Virus record (IMG/VR): IMGVR_UViG_3300025652_000049
Span: 1 to 64,000 of that record
DNA length: 64,000 nucleotides
Direction: 5' to 3' (one strand)
Source: a virus
The position numbers and the translations under genes were made by a program. Under the pieces are notes generated by a model, which was not told the origin of the DNA, did no database searches, and saw only the letters and a program-made list of their open reading frames with translations. Shown here in pieces: positions 27,834 to 37,644 of the stretch. How positions within the stretch are numbered: the first letter of the stretch is position 1; every line of letters starts with the position of its first letter.

Positions 27834-30800
27834 TTATCTTTCTTCTACTGTAATATCTGAATTTAATTCAGCAGTTATATTATTAGTGGCTGCTACGTTT
27901 GCTACTTGTAGCTTAACATAGTCATTTTTATCTAAAATGATATTTGTTATTATCGTATAAAAAGCCACATCTCTACCGCCTTGCAAATTATTAACCACTC
28001 TTCTTGTAATTTTATAATCTACAAATCCGCTTGCTGAATCATCCCATACAACTACTTTTAAATCTAATTCATCTCCAGAAGTAGAAACTAATATTCCTTC
28101 AAATATAACCTTAAACTCTCTTGGTGAATTCCCTAAGTGTCTAAGTTGTCCATTTAAGGGAACATCAAAATGTTGTAAATCTGAATCTACAAAAGTTCCA
28201 AGTAAATCTACAAATACTCCTGGAGTAGTTATGACGCTTTCCACTTCTACTGTTAAGCTTAGACTACCTCCTACAAAAGTGTTTTGTATTCCTACATTAC
28301 CTTGCCATATACTTTCAAGATTAGTTTGTGATATATTAGGGATTAATGTTGCATCACCAGCATTTATAACACCATTTCGAGTTACTAAACATTTATCTAA
28401 TTGCAATGTACTAGGATTTGTAAAATTAGCTGGGGCAAAGTCTAATAAAGCAACTGTAGCATTTAAGTCTACATTCTGATTAGACCTAAACCTTGATGCC
28501 ATTGTAAATCCTGTTCCTGCTTCATATAGTGCATAAGCTCCGTCTGTTAAACCCCTAACTATTGAAGCATCTATAAAAAAGCCACCTGACCAAACACCTG
28601 ATAAAATCAAATTTGGAGTACCACCAAATCTACCTGTTCCTGTTTCTAACCCTTGTCTGTAGTTATCAATTTCACCTAATGAAGTACAATTATTAAAATT
28701 TATTCTATCTATTTCAAATGCTTCATTCCCAGTATCACTTACAATATCTAAAACCTGTGAGCCTGCACCAGTAACTTCTATTTTAAAATCTTTCCAAAGA
28801 ATATCACCAGAACCTCCGATAGGACTTGTAAACATAGTATAAGCTGCTTCTGAAGATGTTAGTCCACTTATATTAAAATCATATCCTTTAATATTCATCC
28901 CTCCAGCAGGAACTTCTATTGATACTGCTCCCAAATCTATTACACCATCAAGAAAATATTCCTTCGTAGAGTCTATTGTAGCACCTAGTGTAGTTGCTAT
29001 ATTTGCTTGATTACAAATAATTTGATTACTAAAAGTCATTGGCAACAACTTAGAGAGAATCCACTCAACAGTTGTAAGTTCTTTTCCTGAAGCTGCGTTT
29101 AAAACAGCTGTAGTCATCATATCTGCTGTTATGGTACCTGTAACTCCTTGAACTTGAAATGCCTCATTAAATATATTAAGATCACCTAATGAGTTTCCAA
29201 TCAAAATTTTATAATCTCCATTTTGACCAACAGTATCGAATCTATCTCCATAAGATTGAACAGTAGTTTTCTCTCTTAGATTTGCTTGAGCATTAGTTTT
29301 TGAAAATACAAACATTCCAATATAAGGAGTTGCGTAAAGCTCTGGGCTACTTAACCTAGCTTTAAATCCTGCTATAGCAGAAGCTCCTTCATTTCCATTT
29401 GCAACATCATACCCAACATATCCATTAGTGTCTTTTTCAACCATAAACCCATGTAAGTCTGTTTTGACTGGCTTTAATCTATCTCCAGTAAAAGAGTCAT
29501 TTGTTTTTCTTTCAAGAGGTTCTATTACAGAAACAATAGGTCTTTCTGGATCTGTTGAATCAATAGATATTCCACTACCAGGTAAAACTTCTTTTACAAA
29601 GATATCCGGAGATGTAACTACAGGTACGCCACCTTGTATGTTTACTCTATCAATATTAATATCATTGTTGTTTGTAAAGGATATAGAAATTCCATCGTAT
29701 TGTGTTTCTCCTGAATTATCAACAACAAATAATGAAAGTGGTATATTGATTACATGCCAGTCTGTGCTTTGGATAATAAAACCATAACTCTGCATTTCAA
29801 ATAAAGATACAGTTTTAATGAAATTAGCCCCACTAACACTGTTAGTAAGTTTAAACTCAAATACTGTATCTCTGAAACTAGTAACATTATTTATAATACT
29901 AAATATAAAATTGTTTTCTCTAACATAAGTAGTTAGTGAACCTCTATCCCAAAATATTGTTCTAGGAAAAGTATTTGCTAATGTTTCGGGTATATTTACG
30001 CTTTTAGTTCCAGTAAATGGAGCTATTGAAACGTCATTAAAGTTTATTCCAGCTGAACTTGTTCCTGTCCATTCAATATTTTCATCAAAAACAAGGTCAA
30101 TAGTTGCTGTTGGGTCTACAACAGCATTAGCTAGTACGGTTCTTCTTGAAAGAATAACTTCCCTGGTTAAATCTATAGTTGGCTCAACAGGATCTCCAGA
30201 CGGGTCTCCTTCACGAACTGTAATTATAGGATTACTCAGGTTTAAATCTAATCGAAGTATAATGAGGTCAATTCTATTAAATGTAACGTCTCCATTAGTA
30301 AGTGTGATTCTTTTTGATGCAAATAAATTGTAATCTAACTGATTTATAATATACTTAGAACAAAAGACGTCATATACAAATCCAGAAACCCAAGATACTC
30401 CAAAATCAATAGGTGCATTAGCTCTGTAAATATCAGCTAGGGTTAATGCTTTTTTAAGTTGAAGATAATAATCACCTTCTAAAAGAGGATTTGCAGTTAC
30501 TATAGGGGCGTAGCCCTCTTTGCCATAATATGTACTATCTAAAACATCATGTAAGTCTACAAAAGATTTTACACTATAAACAAAGAAATTAAACGATCTA
30601 CCACTATAATCTATACCATCAACAATAGGTGTACTAGGATAAGTATAATCTTGAGCCATAACAGAAATTCCTGTCTCTGACACTTTTCTTTCTCTCCAAA
30701 TATATGCATATTCATTATTAGCAACATAAGCGATCATACCTTCATAGAAGGTATAAAAATCAGAACTTTCAGTTCCACTAAGGTCTTGTATTTCTTGAAG

Positions 30801-30878
30801 TGTTTGAAAATGTTCTTTTGGATTTAACGGAGTTTGTGTTATCGGCCGTATTCCAGTTGTTAAGTCTATAAATGGCAT
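27834..30878 (-). CDS. Large tail fibre / spike protein
   Basis: 1,014 residues. The N-terminal 130 residues (MPFIDLTTGIRP, then the segment around EHFQTLQEIQDLSG) look like a virion-attachment domain. The centre (about 600-830) has strand patterns typical of a beta-helix or lyase-like spike, for example GNEAFEIDRINFNNCTSLGE and later NVDLNATVALLDFAP. The C-terminus is a beta-sandwich-like domain. There is no recognised enzyme site. It is the first gene of the fibre block, after the ring/adaptor proteins, matching the receptor-binding apparatus position of crAss-like phages. Confidence 0.8.
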   Translation of the reverse strand: MPFIDLTTGIRPITQTPLNPKEHFQTLQEIQDLSGTESSDFYTFYEGMIAYVANNEYAYIWRERKVSETGISVMAQDYTYPSTPIVDGIDYSGRSFNFFVYSVKSFVDLHDVLDSTYYGKEGYAPIVTANPLLEGDYYLQLKKALTLADIYRANAPIDFGVSWVSGFVYDVFCSKYIINQLDYNLFASKRITLTNGDVTFNRIDLIILRLDLNLSNPIITVREGDPSGDPVEPTIDLTREVILSRRTVLANAVVDPTATIDLVFDENIEWTGTSSAGINFNDVSIAPFTGTKSVNIPETLANTFPRTIFWDRGSLTTYVRENNFIFSIINNVTSFRDTVFEFKLTNSVSGANFIKTVSLFEMQSYGFIIQSTDWHVINIPLSLFVVDNSGETQYDGISISFTNNNDINIDRVNIQGGVPVVTSPDIFVKEVLPGSGISIDSTDPERPIVSVIEPLERKTNDSFTGDRLKPVKTDLHGFMVEKDTNGYVGYDVANGNEGASAIAGFKARLSSPELYATPYIGMFVFSKTNAQANLREKTTVQSYGDRFDTVGQNGDYKILIGNSLGDLNIFNEAFQVQGVTGTITADMMTTAVLNAASGKELTTVEWILSKLLPMTFSNQIICNQANIATTLGATIDSTKEYFLDGVIDLGAVSIEVPAGGMNIKGYDFNISGLTSSEAAYTMFTSPIGGSGDILWKDFKIEVTGAGSQVLDIVSDTGNEAFEIDRINFNNCTSLGEIDNYRQGLETGTGRFGGTPNLILSGVWSGGFFIDASIVRGLTDGAYALYEAGTGFTMASRFRSNQNVDLNATVALLDFAPANFTNPSTLQLDKCLVTRNGVINAGDATLIPNISQTNLESIWQGNVGIQNTFVGGSLSLTVEVESVITTPGVFVDLLGTFVDSDLQHFDVPLNGQLRHLGNSPREFKVIFEGILVSTSGDELDLKVVVWDDSASGFVDYKITRRVVNNLQGGRDVAFYTIITNIILDKNDYVKLQVANVAATNNITAELNSDITVEER

Positions 30879-30883
30879 AATTC

Positions 30884-31936
30884 TTAGATAAATTTATAAT
30901 AGATTTCACCTTCAATATAATGAACTTTAGATATATAAATCTGTAACTCTAAAGTAGGATTGTAATATTTATCAAATACAACATCTGTAATATCAGCTCC
31001 TAAAGAATCCATGATTCTATATACATCTTCTGCAACGTTTGTAATTCCAAAAGCTACTCGCCCTACGTTTACGTATGGAATTATTTGACCTAGTTCAAGA
31101 TTAGCTATTGGTACTTGAGATTGATTGTTTAGAAACGCTTGATCTATTGATGGCGCGTTTGAAATATCTGAAAACAATTCATCATATTGCCAATAATAAA
31201 CATCAACATCAACGACTGTTGATGGTATAGAAGGATTTATGTGTTCTGGAATAGAACAGAAACATTTTCCCCTATCATCACTGTAAATCAATATATCTCT
31301 ATAACTCATTTTCCACAAATCAGCTATCTTATTCCACTCTAATTCTGTAGACGGCCACATGTCGTCACCTCTTGCCTCGGCAAGCCTATCGTGATAAAAC
31401 CTTTCAAACTCTCTGTAAACATTTAAAGAGCCTTCTTTTCCATTCCATATCTTAGGACGATATAGCATATAGGTTAATCCAGCAACAACTGCTTCAGTAT
31501 GATTCTCTGTAGTTACAGGATTACCCTCATTGTCTAGAATTAAAGTCCAATAAATAAGGCTAAACTCTTCAATAGGTTTACATATGAAAATATAATTACC
31601 TTGTACCGTATAGTCTCCTGGACAAAGCCCTTCATTACACATACCGACTTCTTCAAGATAAAGAATATCTACGGGTAGCTTGGCTCTATATTGAGTTGTT
31701 CCTAGCGTATCGTCTACGATAATAGTATTCCCTAAAGGCGCATCAGTTTTAATACTGTCGTTAAGGACTTTGTAAGTAATTCTTTTGAGTATTGCGGTTC
31801 CACCATATCCTAAATCTTTTTCGACTTGGAATATCATTCGTCGAAGTTTTGGATAATGATTGCGAAGGTTAGTTATACCGGTGCTATCTTTAACGCGCTC
31901 GACAATGGTTTCGAATGGTACTAAGTTAGAGTACAT
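30884..31936 (-). CDS. Tail ring / tubular protein
   Basis: 350 residues. The start (VKDSTGITNLRNHYPKLRRMIFQVEKDLGYGG) and the later ENHTEAVVAGLTYMLYRPKIWNGK are the helical and strand features of crAss-like ring proteins, structurally related to the T7 gp11/P22 gp4 family. Residues about 170-200 form a charged helix with FERFYHDRLAEARGDDMWP. It overlaps the upstream gene by 16 bases (31921-31936), so translation is coupled. Ring number cannot be assigned from sequence alone. Confidence 0.75.
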   Translation of the reverse strand: MYSNLVPFETIVERVKDSTGITNLRNHYPKLRRMIFQVEKDLGYGGTAILKRITYKVLNDSIKTDAPLGNTIIVDDTLGTTQYRAKLPVDILYLEEVGMCNEGLCPGDYTVQGNYIFICKPIEEFSLIYWTLILDNEGNPVTTENHTEAVVAGLTYMLYRPKIWNGKEGSLNVYREFERFYHDRLAEARGDDMWPSTELEWNKIADLWKMSYRDILIYSDDRGKCFCSIPEHINPSIPSTVVDVDVYYWQYDELFSDISNAPSIDQAFLNNQSQVPIANLELGQIIPYVNVGRVAFGITNVAEDVYRIMDSLGADITDVVFDKYYNPTLELQIYISKVHYIEGEIYYKFI

Positions 31937-32445
31937 ATAAAAAACATATTTTTATGACGAAATTTCCGCGTTTCATTGGTAAAGATAGGTAATATATCTT
32001 TATCATTTGCAGCAAGCCAAGAAGCTTCCATAAGCGGTATTTGATTGGTACTTCCAGTTAGCTTGTGTATATCTACCATATAAAATACATGTCTTGACGG
32101 ACGAAGGTACCAAAACCAACCTATTGAACCATCTGAACGAACGACCTGAGCATCTTGGTTTCCTCTTTTTTGTAAATTAATAAATGGTCTAAAAAGAACT
32201 TTTTTCATCCAACCACCAAGAGGGAAATAAATTGGAAACTTACTACTGTAGAAATCAAAAAAATAAAATTTCAAATACTGCTTAATGATTGTTTTAAATA
32301 AGGTAAACGGTACTAAGGTTTTTCTTTTTAATTTGGTTTTCTTACTAACAGCAAAATACCCCGGAGGGTATTTCAACTTTCTTTTCTCAAAAGTTTTGTG
32401 AAAATCTTTTATGTTTAAAACCTTATTAGTCGAGCTCTTTTCCAT
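31921..32445 (-). CDS. Conserved crAss-like structural-cluster protein
   Basis: 174 residues counted from the ATG at 32445. A longer frame reaches 32478, but that start lies further inside the preceding gene. The protein is very basic in its first half (KLKRKTLVPFTLFKTIIKQ), then has an aromatic centre (YFFDFYSSKFPIYFPLGGW) and WYLRPSRHVFYMVD, HKLTGSTNQIPLMEASW. This FPLGG / WY-x-RP / KLTGSTN pattern seems conserved at this place in crAss-like tails, between two ring genes. It could be a small ring or adaptor subunit. Confidence 0.7.
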   Translation of the reverse strand: MEKSSTNKVLNIKDFHKTFEKRKLKYPPGYFAVSKKTKLKRKTLVPFTLFKTIIKQYLKFYFFDFYSSKFPIYFPLGGWMKKVLFRPFINLQKRGNQDAQVVRSDGSIGWFWYLRPSRHVFYMVDIHKLTGSTNQIPLMEASWLAANDKDILPIFTNETRKFRHKNMFFICTLT

Positions 32446-33160
32446 TTTGATATTGACCAGGGTTATCACGACCGTCACCTACCTCATCAGATTTTGTTCT
32501 TAAAAAAACATTGAAATCTCTAGCCGTTACTGAATTAATTAATTTGTCTAAAAGTTCATTAGGAAATGGATAAGCCGAAGTATTGAAGTCATAAAGAGCA
32601 TCATCATCTGGATTGACTAACACACCTCTCATTTTAATTGTTATTTTATTACCCAAAGCCTCTGTTGCTATGGCAGCAACAGCATTGTTTAAAACAGAAG
32701 GTAGATCTCCTAGTGGATTTCCAGTTTGCTGTATGCCTGTATATAAAATCATTTCTCTTCCAATGTATTGTATAGATGGATGAAATTTACCATAACGGTC
32801 ATACTTGTTATTTCTAAATTCTTCAGAATTTAAGAAAGAAACTATATAATGTTCTTTTTCAGCCATGAAGCCAAAATTTTCTTTAAATCTAATTACCGTA
32901 GGTATTGCGCTAGTGGCAATCCATTGGTTTCTTGTTAATGAGAATGTTACATCTCCTTGATTTGGACCTACGGCACCAAAGTTCTGAAAAACCTCATCTG
33001 GCAATTGCCTAGCATTTACATAATGCTCATTTAATATTCTACCTCTATGAGAAGCTAGATAAGCACGCATTAATCTTTCATTGATAGGATCGTCTTGGTT
33101 TTTTAAGCCAGCTCTTACAGTATCCCAAATTGTATTGATTATGTGTAGTTCGGTCTGCAT
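32426..33160 (-). CDS. Tail ring protein
   Basis: 244 residues, in the block of ring/adaptor genes. It starts with a helical segment (LHIINTIWDTVRAGLKNQDDPI) and has a strand-rich body with ITIKMRGVLVNPDDDALYDFN. The C-terminal helices end in an acidic, Asp/Gly/Asn-rich tail. Start and stop overlap neighbours (one base with 33160-33840, 20 bases with the next gene), as in tightly coupled virion operons. Ring assignment follows position and size. Confidence 0.75.
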   Translation of the reverse strand: MQTELHIINTIWDTVRAGLKNQDDPINERLMRAYLASHRGRILNEHYVNARQLPDEVFQNFGAVGPNQGDVTFSLTRNQWIATSAIPTVIRFKENFGFMAEKEHYIVSFLNSEEFRNNKYDRYGKFHPSIQYIGREMILYTGIQQTGNPLGDLPSVLNNAVAAIATEALGNKITIKMRGVLVNPDDDALYDFNTSAYPFPNELLDKLINSVTARDFNVFLRTKSDEVGDGRDNPGQYQNGKELD

Positions 33161-33840
33161 TATCTAAATATTTTTCTAAAAGATTCTTCTACTTCATAAC
33201 TTGATTTACTTCTCTCGTCACCTGTATTGACAAATAAAGAGGTTACAACATCAAGTAGTATTTTTTCAATAGCATCATCTGGCAAGTTTATTATTCTTCC
33301 ATCTGGAGTACTAGTTGTTCCGAAGGTTGGTTTTTTACAATATGTCAATCTAAACGTACTAGCAACAGCTTCGCCGCAGTCTATTTGAAATTGACTTGCC
33401 TCTTGAAGTATAAGAGGGTATTGCTTATTAGCAGATTTATTTGGGTTTCTAAGCGCTACTCTGTATTCTGATTGCGCAATCTTATCTGCTCTAAGAGCTT
33501 TTGTTCCATCATTATAATAAACATCATAAGCAACTGTCCTGTGGTAGTCTGACGGCTCAGCAGATAAATATCTTGGTTTAATAATAACACCGGTAGGAAC
33601 TGCATCTACTACCGACTCATCTAAGACAGCAAGATTCCTAGTAACTATTAAGGGTCTTATATCGTCTGTTATAGTTTGAGTTGTTTCAATTAACTTTAAC
33701 TTCTCTCCTATGAAATCCCAAGCTGAGGTTTCAAATTTATTTAAAAGGACTGGCAATGTAAAATAATCAGAGCCTAGTTTGTCAGCGAACTGATTGATTT
33801 TATTCTTTACTTCAGATACAGTATATATAATACTTGCCAT
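33160..33840 (-). CDS. Head-tail adaptor / ring protein (P22 gp4-like)
   Basis: 226 residues, first of the ring series after the capsid region. Opening helices (SEVKNKINQFADKLGSDYFTLPVLLNKFETSAWDF), a middle strand region and the final helix (IEKILLDVVTSLFVNTGDERSKSSYEVEESFRKIF) follow the layout of the T7 gp11 / P22 gp4 adaptor family: N-terminal helical bundle, beta-insertion, C-terminal helix that docks to the portal. The match is structural pattern, not identity. Confidence 0.7.
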   Translation of the reverse strand: MASIIYTVSEVKNKINQFADKLGSDYFTLPVLLNKFETSAWDFIGEKLKLIETTQTITDDIRPLIVTRNLAVLDESVVDAVPTGVIIKPRYLSAEPSDYHRTVAYDVYYNDGTKALRADKIAQSEYRVALRNPNKSANKQYPLILQEASQFQIDCGEAVASTFRLTYCKKPTFGTTSTPDGRIINLPDDAIEKILLDVVTSLFVNTGDERSKSSYEVEESFRKIFR

Positions 33841-33860
33841 TATCAGTCCTTTTAAATTAT

Positions 33861-34703
33861 TTACTCTTTTTTCAACTCATTGTAAAGCTTTTCAGTAAGC
33901 TCTACTTTTAAGTCTGGATTGTTACCGAAATAATCTCTAACACTCTCTTTAGACATTCCTAAAGGATTACCAAGGTAAAGATACATACCATTACTGATAT
34001 CTAAAACTCCCACGCGAAGCATTTCCTTTAATTCAAATTCAAACTGTGCTGCATCAAGGTTATCTAAAATCAATTCAACCTTTTGAGCATTAGCAAGTGA
34101 AGATCTAACAAATGTTTTAAGAGTCTTTCTTAGCTTTTGCTTTTCAATAACCGGTTGAGTTAAATACTTAGCTTCTCGATAAGTCATGTTAAGCTGGGCT
34201 AACACGTAACGAAGCTTTTTTAATCCAACAGATTTTGCTCCAGTATCTAATGATAAAAGACCAATAAGCTTATCGATAAAATCTTCTTGTTCTAAATCTT
34301 CTATTTCTTCGAAATCCAAATTAACTAATTTAATTCTTGGATTACTTCTTTTGTCCTCAATGTATCTTGCAGATAATTTTGTTTGAGATACTTCTACACC
34401 AACTTCAGGGTGGCCAACAAGCCAGTCAATGACTTTACGATGCTCCCTGTTAGTTGTGGGATGCAACATTGTGACTATTTTTTGAATAAAATAACCAGGA
34501 ACGAATTGACCGTTTCTATTTTCAAGATGTCGGTCTTGACCTGTTATCGCATCTGGATAAGAAGATAAAAATCTTCCTGAAAATCCAGCGACTCCAAGAT
34601 TGTTTGTTGTTTTGTAAACTAGTTTCCAAGTTCCATTAATAGCCTCTTCGGTCATTAACTGTTCTGGTCTGTCTAACTTTACTACATTTTTCTGTGCATT
34701 CAT
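33861..34703 (-). CDS. Structural-region protein, unknown
   Basis: 280 residues between the capsid gene and the ring genes, separated from the capsid gene by a terminator hairpin at 34716-34741, so it begins a new transcript or is read through. The N-terminal half is mixed alpha/beta, the C-terminal half helical and charged, ending NNPDLKVELTEKLYNELKKE. There are no membrane or catalytic features. It may be a head-completion or DNA-binding protein. Nothing further can be said from the sequence. Confidence 0.7.
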   Translation of the reverse strand: MNAQKNVVKLDRPEQLMTEEAINGTWKLVYKTTNNLGVAGFSGRFLSSYPDAITGQDRHLENRNGQFVPGYFIQKIVTMLHPTTNREHRKVIDWLVGHPEVGVEVSQTKLSARYIEDKRSNPRIKLVNLDFEEIEDLEQEDFIDKLIGLLSLDTGAKSVGLKKLRYVLAQLNMTYREAKYLTQPVIEKQKLRKTLKTFVRSSLANAQKVELILDNLDAAQFEFELKEMLRVGVLDISNGMYLYLGNPLGMSKESVRDYFGNNPDLKVELTEKLYNELKKE

Positions 34704-34715
34704 TATTTATAGTTT

Positions 34716-34741
34716 AAAAACCCCCCTCGTGAGAAGGGGGT
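34716..34741 (-). terminator. Intrinsic terminator after the major capsid gene
   Basis: On the minus strand CCCCCTTCTCACGAGGGGGG is followed by TTTTT (plus-strand 34721-34740 hairpin arms, A-run 34716-34720). Stem of five to six G-C pairs, small loop, U-tract. It lies 21 bases past the capsid stop at 34762 and would give the capsid message its own end. Confidence 0.85.
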
Positions 34742-34761
34742 AATGTTAATACTCAATACTA

Positions 34762-36438
34762 CTAGAACGTGAACGTATTCGCTCCCGCATCTGCAATAGC
34801 AGTTCCAGTTAAAGCACCTCCTGTAAAAGGAGTTGTAGCTTTAAGAATTCCGCATGAGCGAACATCATAAAGAACAGCCATTAACTCAGAAAGCATGTGT
34901 GTTTGACATCCGTCAAATCCACTTGCAGCTGTATTACCTTGGTCAGAACTTGGATCAAAAGAATGCATTCCATCTACGTTCTTTCTGATCATATTACGAC
35001 CTGAACGAGAAAGCACCTCAAAATTCGGTACACCATCGATATCTGTTGCGTTCAGAATATAAATGTGACCTGTTCCTACCAATCCACCATTCACTGGGAA
35101 TAATCCCGGGTGGTTTAATAACTCGTCTTCAATGATTACGAATTCGTTACCAAGATACTTGTAAATAGTAACTTCGAATCCAAGAGTCATTTTCTCTCCA
35201 GAAGCAACATTGTAAACAATGTTTGAAGCCCCCGAAGTTGCAGTGTTCAAATCAAACTGCATCAATTGCTTCATTCCATAATCAAAAGCAGTACAACCGA
35301 TACGGTCAGTAACTCCTAAGAATACATTACCTCTATTCCCTTTTGGAGAACGAGTTGCAAGTACATTAGTAATCGCTTCAATAATCGTATGCGATAAACC
35401 GTTGTTTGGATTGTAATCGAAAGTCGCATTATCTTCGATTTCTGGAATCCAACCATTACCGATAACCGGAGCTTCGATACCTGACTCAGCTTGGAACCCA
35501 CTTACAGTAAGTGCATTTGTTCCATAGTTTTCAAACCATGCGTGAGTTGATGGATCCATAGAGATACGTGAATAACGTAACGCTAATTCATTCATCATAC
35601 GGAAAACGCTTTCCCCACGAAGAACCTCATCAAATTCCCACATCTTACTATCTCTCTTGTCAGAGTTATAGATGTAAGCGATTTTTTGCTTTTTAGCAGA
35701 ACCAGTCATTGTCAAACTGTAACGAGTAATAAAAGAATAGTTAATTCTCCACTTGTTACGGTTGGTTCTTTGTGAACCTTTCAATGAACCTTCTCCGAAA
35801 GCAGAACCAGCTTCAGTAAGAACATTCCCATCAGCCAAATGACTTGTGCTAAACAAAGCAGCAGGTCCAATGGTTTTTCCATCATACACATAATGGTCAT
35901 TTGTAGAAGCTCTACGACCTGGTGAAACTATGATAACGTTCACACCTAAACCATTGTCTAAAACAATTTTGTCGTTAGGATTGAATTTGTCACCATAAAT
36001 TTCAGAAGTCGGATCGTGAGTTACCGAAAATGAAATTAACGTGTCTGTTGCAACATTGGTAAAACCAGCATTGACAGTTCCAGTATTTGTAAATCCATTA
36101 CCCGTCATATCAGGGTTTGGATTGGCGGCATCAAAAAGAGTACCTATTTGTGCTTGACCAAATGAATATGCAGGTAAGATGTCCATACCTTCGTAATTAA
36201 CACGATATGCATTGTCATTGATATCATTAGAGGCAGCCTTAAGCTTTCCTTTTTTGATACCTTGGTTTACACGACCAGAGTAATACATCCAAGATTGAAA
36301 CTTGTTGTATTTTGTAAATAAGTCAAAAGTCTTTCTTTTGACTGCGAAGTCTTTCTTCATCAACGTTGTTAATGAATTTGCTTCTGTGTGAATTTGGGGA
36401 TTAAACCTTTCTTGGCTCCCTCTTAATAAAACTCCCAT
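34762..36438 (-). CDS. Major capsid protein
   Basis: 558 residues. Position (portal, acidic scaffold-like gene, then this), length and composition fit the HK97-fold capsid protein of crAss-like phages. Features seen: a basic N-terminal segment (KKDFAVKRKTFDLFTKYNKFQSWMYYSGR), a long middle domain and an aromatic/Gly-rich C-terminus without membrane segments. Codon choice is noticeably cleaner than in neighbours (for example many AAC, TTC and GGT codons), as expected for the most strongly expressed gene. It has its own terminator (34716-34741) and a 116-base upstream gap that probably contains a promoter. Confidence 0.85.
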   Translation of the reverse strand: MGVLLRGSQERFNPQIHTEANSLTTLMKKDFAVKRKTFDLFTKYNKFQSWMYYSGRVNQGIKKGKLKAASNDINDNAYRVNYEGMDILPAYSFGQAQIGTLFDAANPNPDMTGNGFTNTGTVNAGFTNVATDTLISFSVTHDPTSEIYGDKFNPNDKIVLDNGLGVNVIIVSPGRRASTNDHYVYDGKTIGPAALFSTSHLADGNVLTEAGSAFGEGSLKGSQRTNRNKWRINYSFITRYSLTMTGSAKKQKIAYIYNSDKRDSKMWEFDEVLRGESVFRMMNELALRYSRISMDPSTHAWFENYGTNALTVSGFQAESGIEAPVIGNGWIPEIEDNATFDYNPNNGLSHTIIEAITNVLATRSPKGNRGNVFLGVTDRIGCTAFDYGMKQLMQFDLNTATSGASNIVYNVASGEKMTLGFEVTIYKYLGNEFVIIEDELLNHPGLFPVNGGLVGTGHIYILNATDIDGVPNFEVLSRSGRNMIRKNVDGMHSFDPSSDQGNTAASGFDGCQTHMLSELMAVLYDVRSCGILKATTPFTGGALTGTAIADAGANTFTF

Positions 36439-36554
36439 GTTAAAATAGATTTTTAAAATTAATAATTTGTTTTAAAAACCTCCTACTTAATTGCCCTTGG
36501 CCACTTTGCAAAAGGATACATAATTTTGAAAAATAACTAGAACATTGTTCATGT
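36439..36554 (-). promoter_or_regulatory. Capsid gene leader, probable promoter region
   Basis: A 116-base gap in an otherwise packed operon. It contains the palindrome GAACATTGTTC at 36540-36550 and, on the minus strand, TATCCTTTTG about 60 bases before the capsid start, which is close to but not a clean TAnnTTTG box. A gap before the most expressed late gene suggests a separate promoter or leader. No exact promoter can be fixed. Confidence 0.35.
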
Positions 36555-37616
36555 TTACTCTTCTCTTTTCACAGGTGCGTTATAAAGCACATCTGCAATT
36601 AGTCCATCTTGTGTTGAAGCGCTGCTTGCTGGGGAACTTCGTCTACTACTAGTTCCGGGAATTGGCTTAGAATCCTTGTTGTTTTTGAATTCGTCCAACA
36701 TGGCCTTAATACCATCCTCATACTTCATCCCTGTCGAAGATTTAAAGATTTCCTCTTTGTATATTCGGAACAGGGCGAGCTCAGCTAAAGCTTCTTTATC
36801 GGCTTTCAACTCATCGATAAACTTACCCGACTGTACATCCTTGTACGTATCGACTATTTTTTTGTTGTCAAGATTAACCCCAAAAAAACTTTGTTGTTTA
36901 GATATCTTGGCAAATACATTTTGTAATTCTTCTTTTTCTGTTTTTTCTAATACCGCCGCAGCAGCTTCACGTTGAGAGACAACCCCACGCTTTGCCTCTA
37001 TAGCTGGATTTACTTTTAAGTTTTCTATCTCACCTCTTAATTTAGCAGCTTGAAGGCTTAGTGTTCTTGAATCTATTAAATCTTGAACTTGCTCTTCAAT
37101 ATCAATTTTTACATCTTCGTCATTCAGATTTTGCTTATTGTTGATAGCAATCATTTCAAACTGCTTAGTCATAAGAGCTTCGTCCTCTAACTTTAATAAA
37201 GGCTCATAAAAGTCAAGGGTAAGTTCAGCATCTTCTAGAATTTTCTCATTAGTTTCTTTTTCTTCTTCTTCTTTTTTTCCATCTAAAAATGATTTAAACT
37301 CAGCTTCATTCTCGAAGTTAGTATCCATTTTTTTATTCAAAGCTTCAATATCAAAGTCTCCTCCTTTATCTTCTTCTCCTTTATCTTCAAAGTTTAACCC
37401 AGTTTGCTCTTCCTCTTCTTCTTCATTTTCTTTAGCTTCTTCAGCAGCAACTAACAATGGGTCTTTATCTAAAACTACACCATCGTAATCTTCTGGATCA
37501 AAAGTATCATCTTTATCGTCCAAGTCGTCTTGGTCAAATTCAAATAACTCATTTGCATCGCTTTTGGGAAACATGTCTTCTTGGAAATCTAGGTTTTCTG
37601 TGCCTTGCTTATTCAT
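36555..37616 (-). CDS. Acidic scaffold-like protein
   Basis: 353 residues lying between portal and capsid genes. The first 120 residues are extremely acidic (EEEEEEQ, DQDDLDDKDDTFDPEDYD). The rest is predicted long helices with heptad-like spacing, and a Ser/Arg-rich tail (TSSRRSSPASSAS) follows near the end. This composition and place are typical of phage scaffolding proteins, which direct capsid assembly and leave before DNA packaging. A candidate minus-strand promoter box TAAATTTG lies at 37630-37637. Confidence 0.75.
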   Translation of the reverse strand: MNKQGTENLDFQEDMFPKSDANELFEFDQDDLDDKDDTFDPEDYDGVVLDKDPLLVAAEEAKENEEEEEEQTGLNFEDKGEEDKGGDFDIEALNKKMDTNFENEAEFKSFLDGKKEEEEKETNEKILEDAELTLDFYEPLLKLEDEALMTKQFEMIAINNKQNLNDEDVKIDIEEQVQDLIDSRTLSLQAAKLRGEIENLKVNPAIEAKRGVVSQREAAAAVLEKTEKEELQNVFAKISKQQSFFGVNLDNKKIVDTYKDVQSGKFIDELKADKEALAELALFRIYKEEIFKSSTGMKYEDGIKAMLDEFKNNKDSKPIPGTSSRRSSPASSASTQDGLIADVLYNAPVKREE

Positions 37617-37644
37617 AGTTTAGTTTTAACAAATTTATAAAAAA

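Noticed and set aside
36540-36550. Palindrome GAACATTGTTC as capsid-gene operator
   Set aside because: Eleven bases, single copy, and A/T-rich background; only noted in the leader entry.
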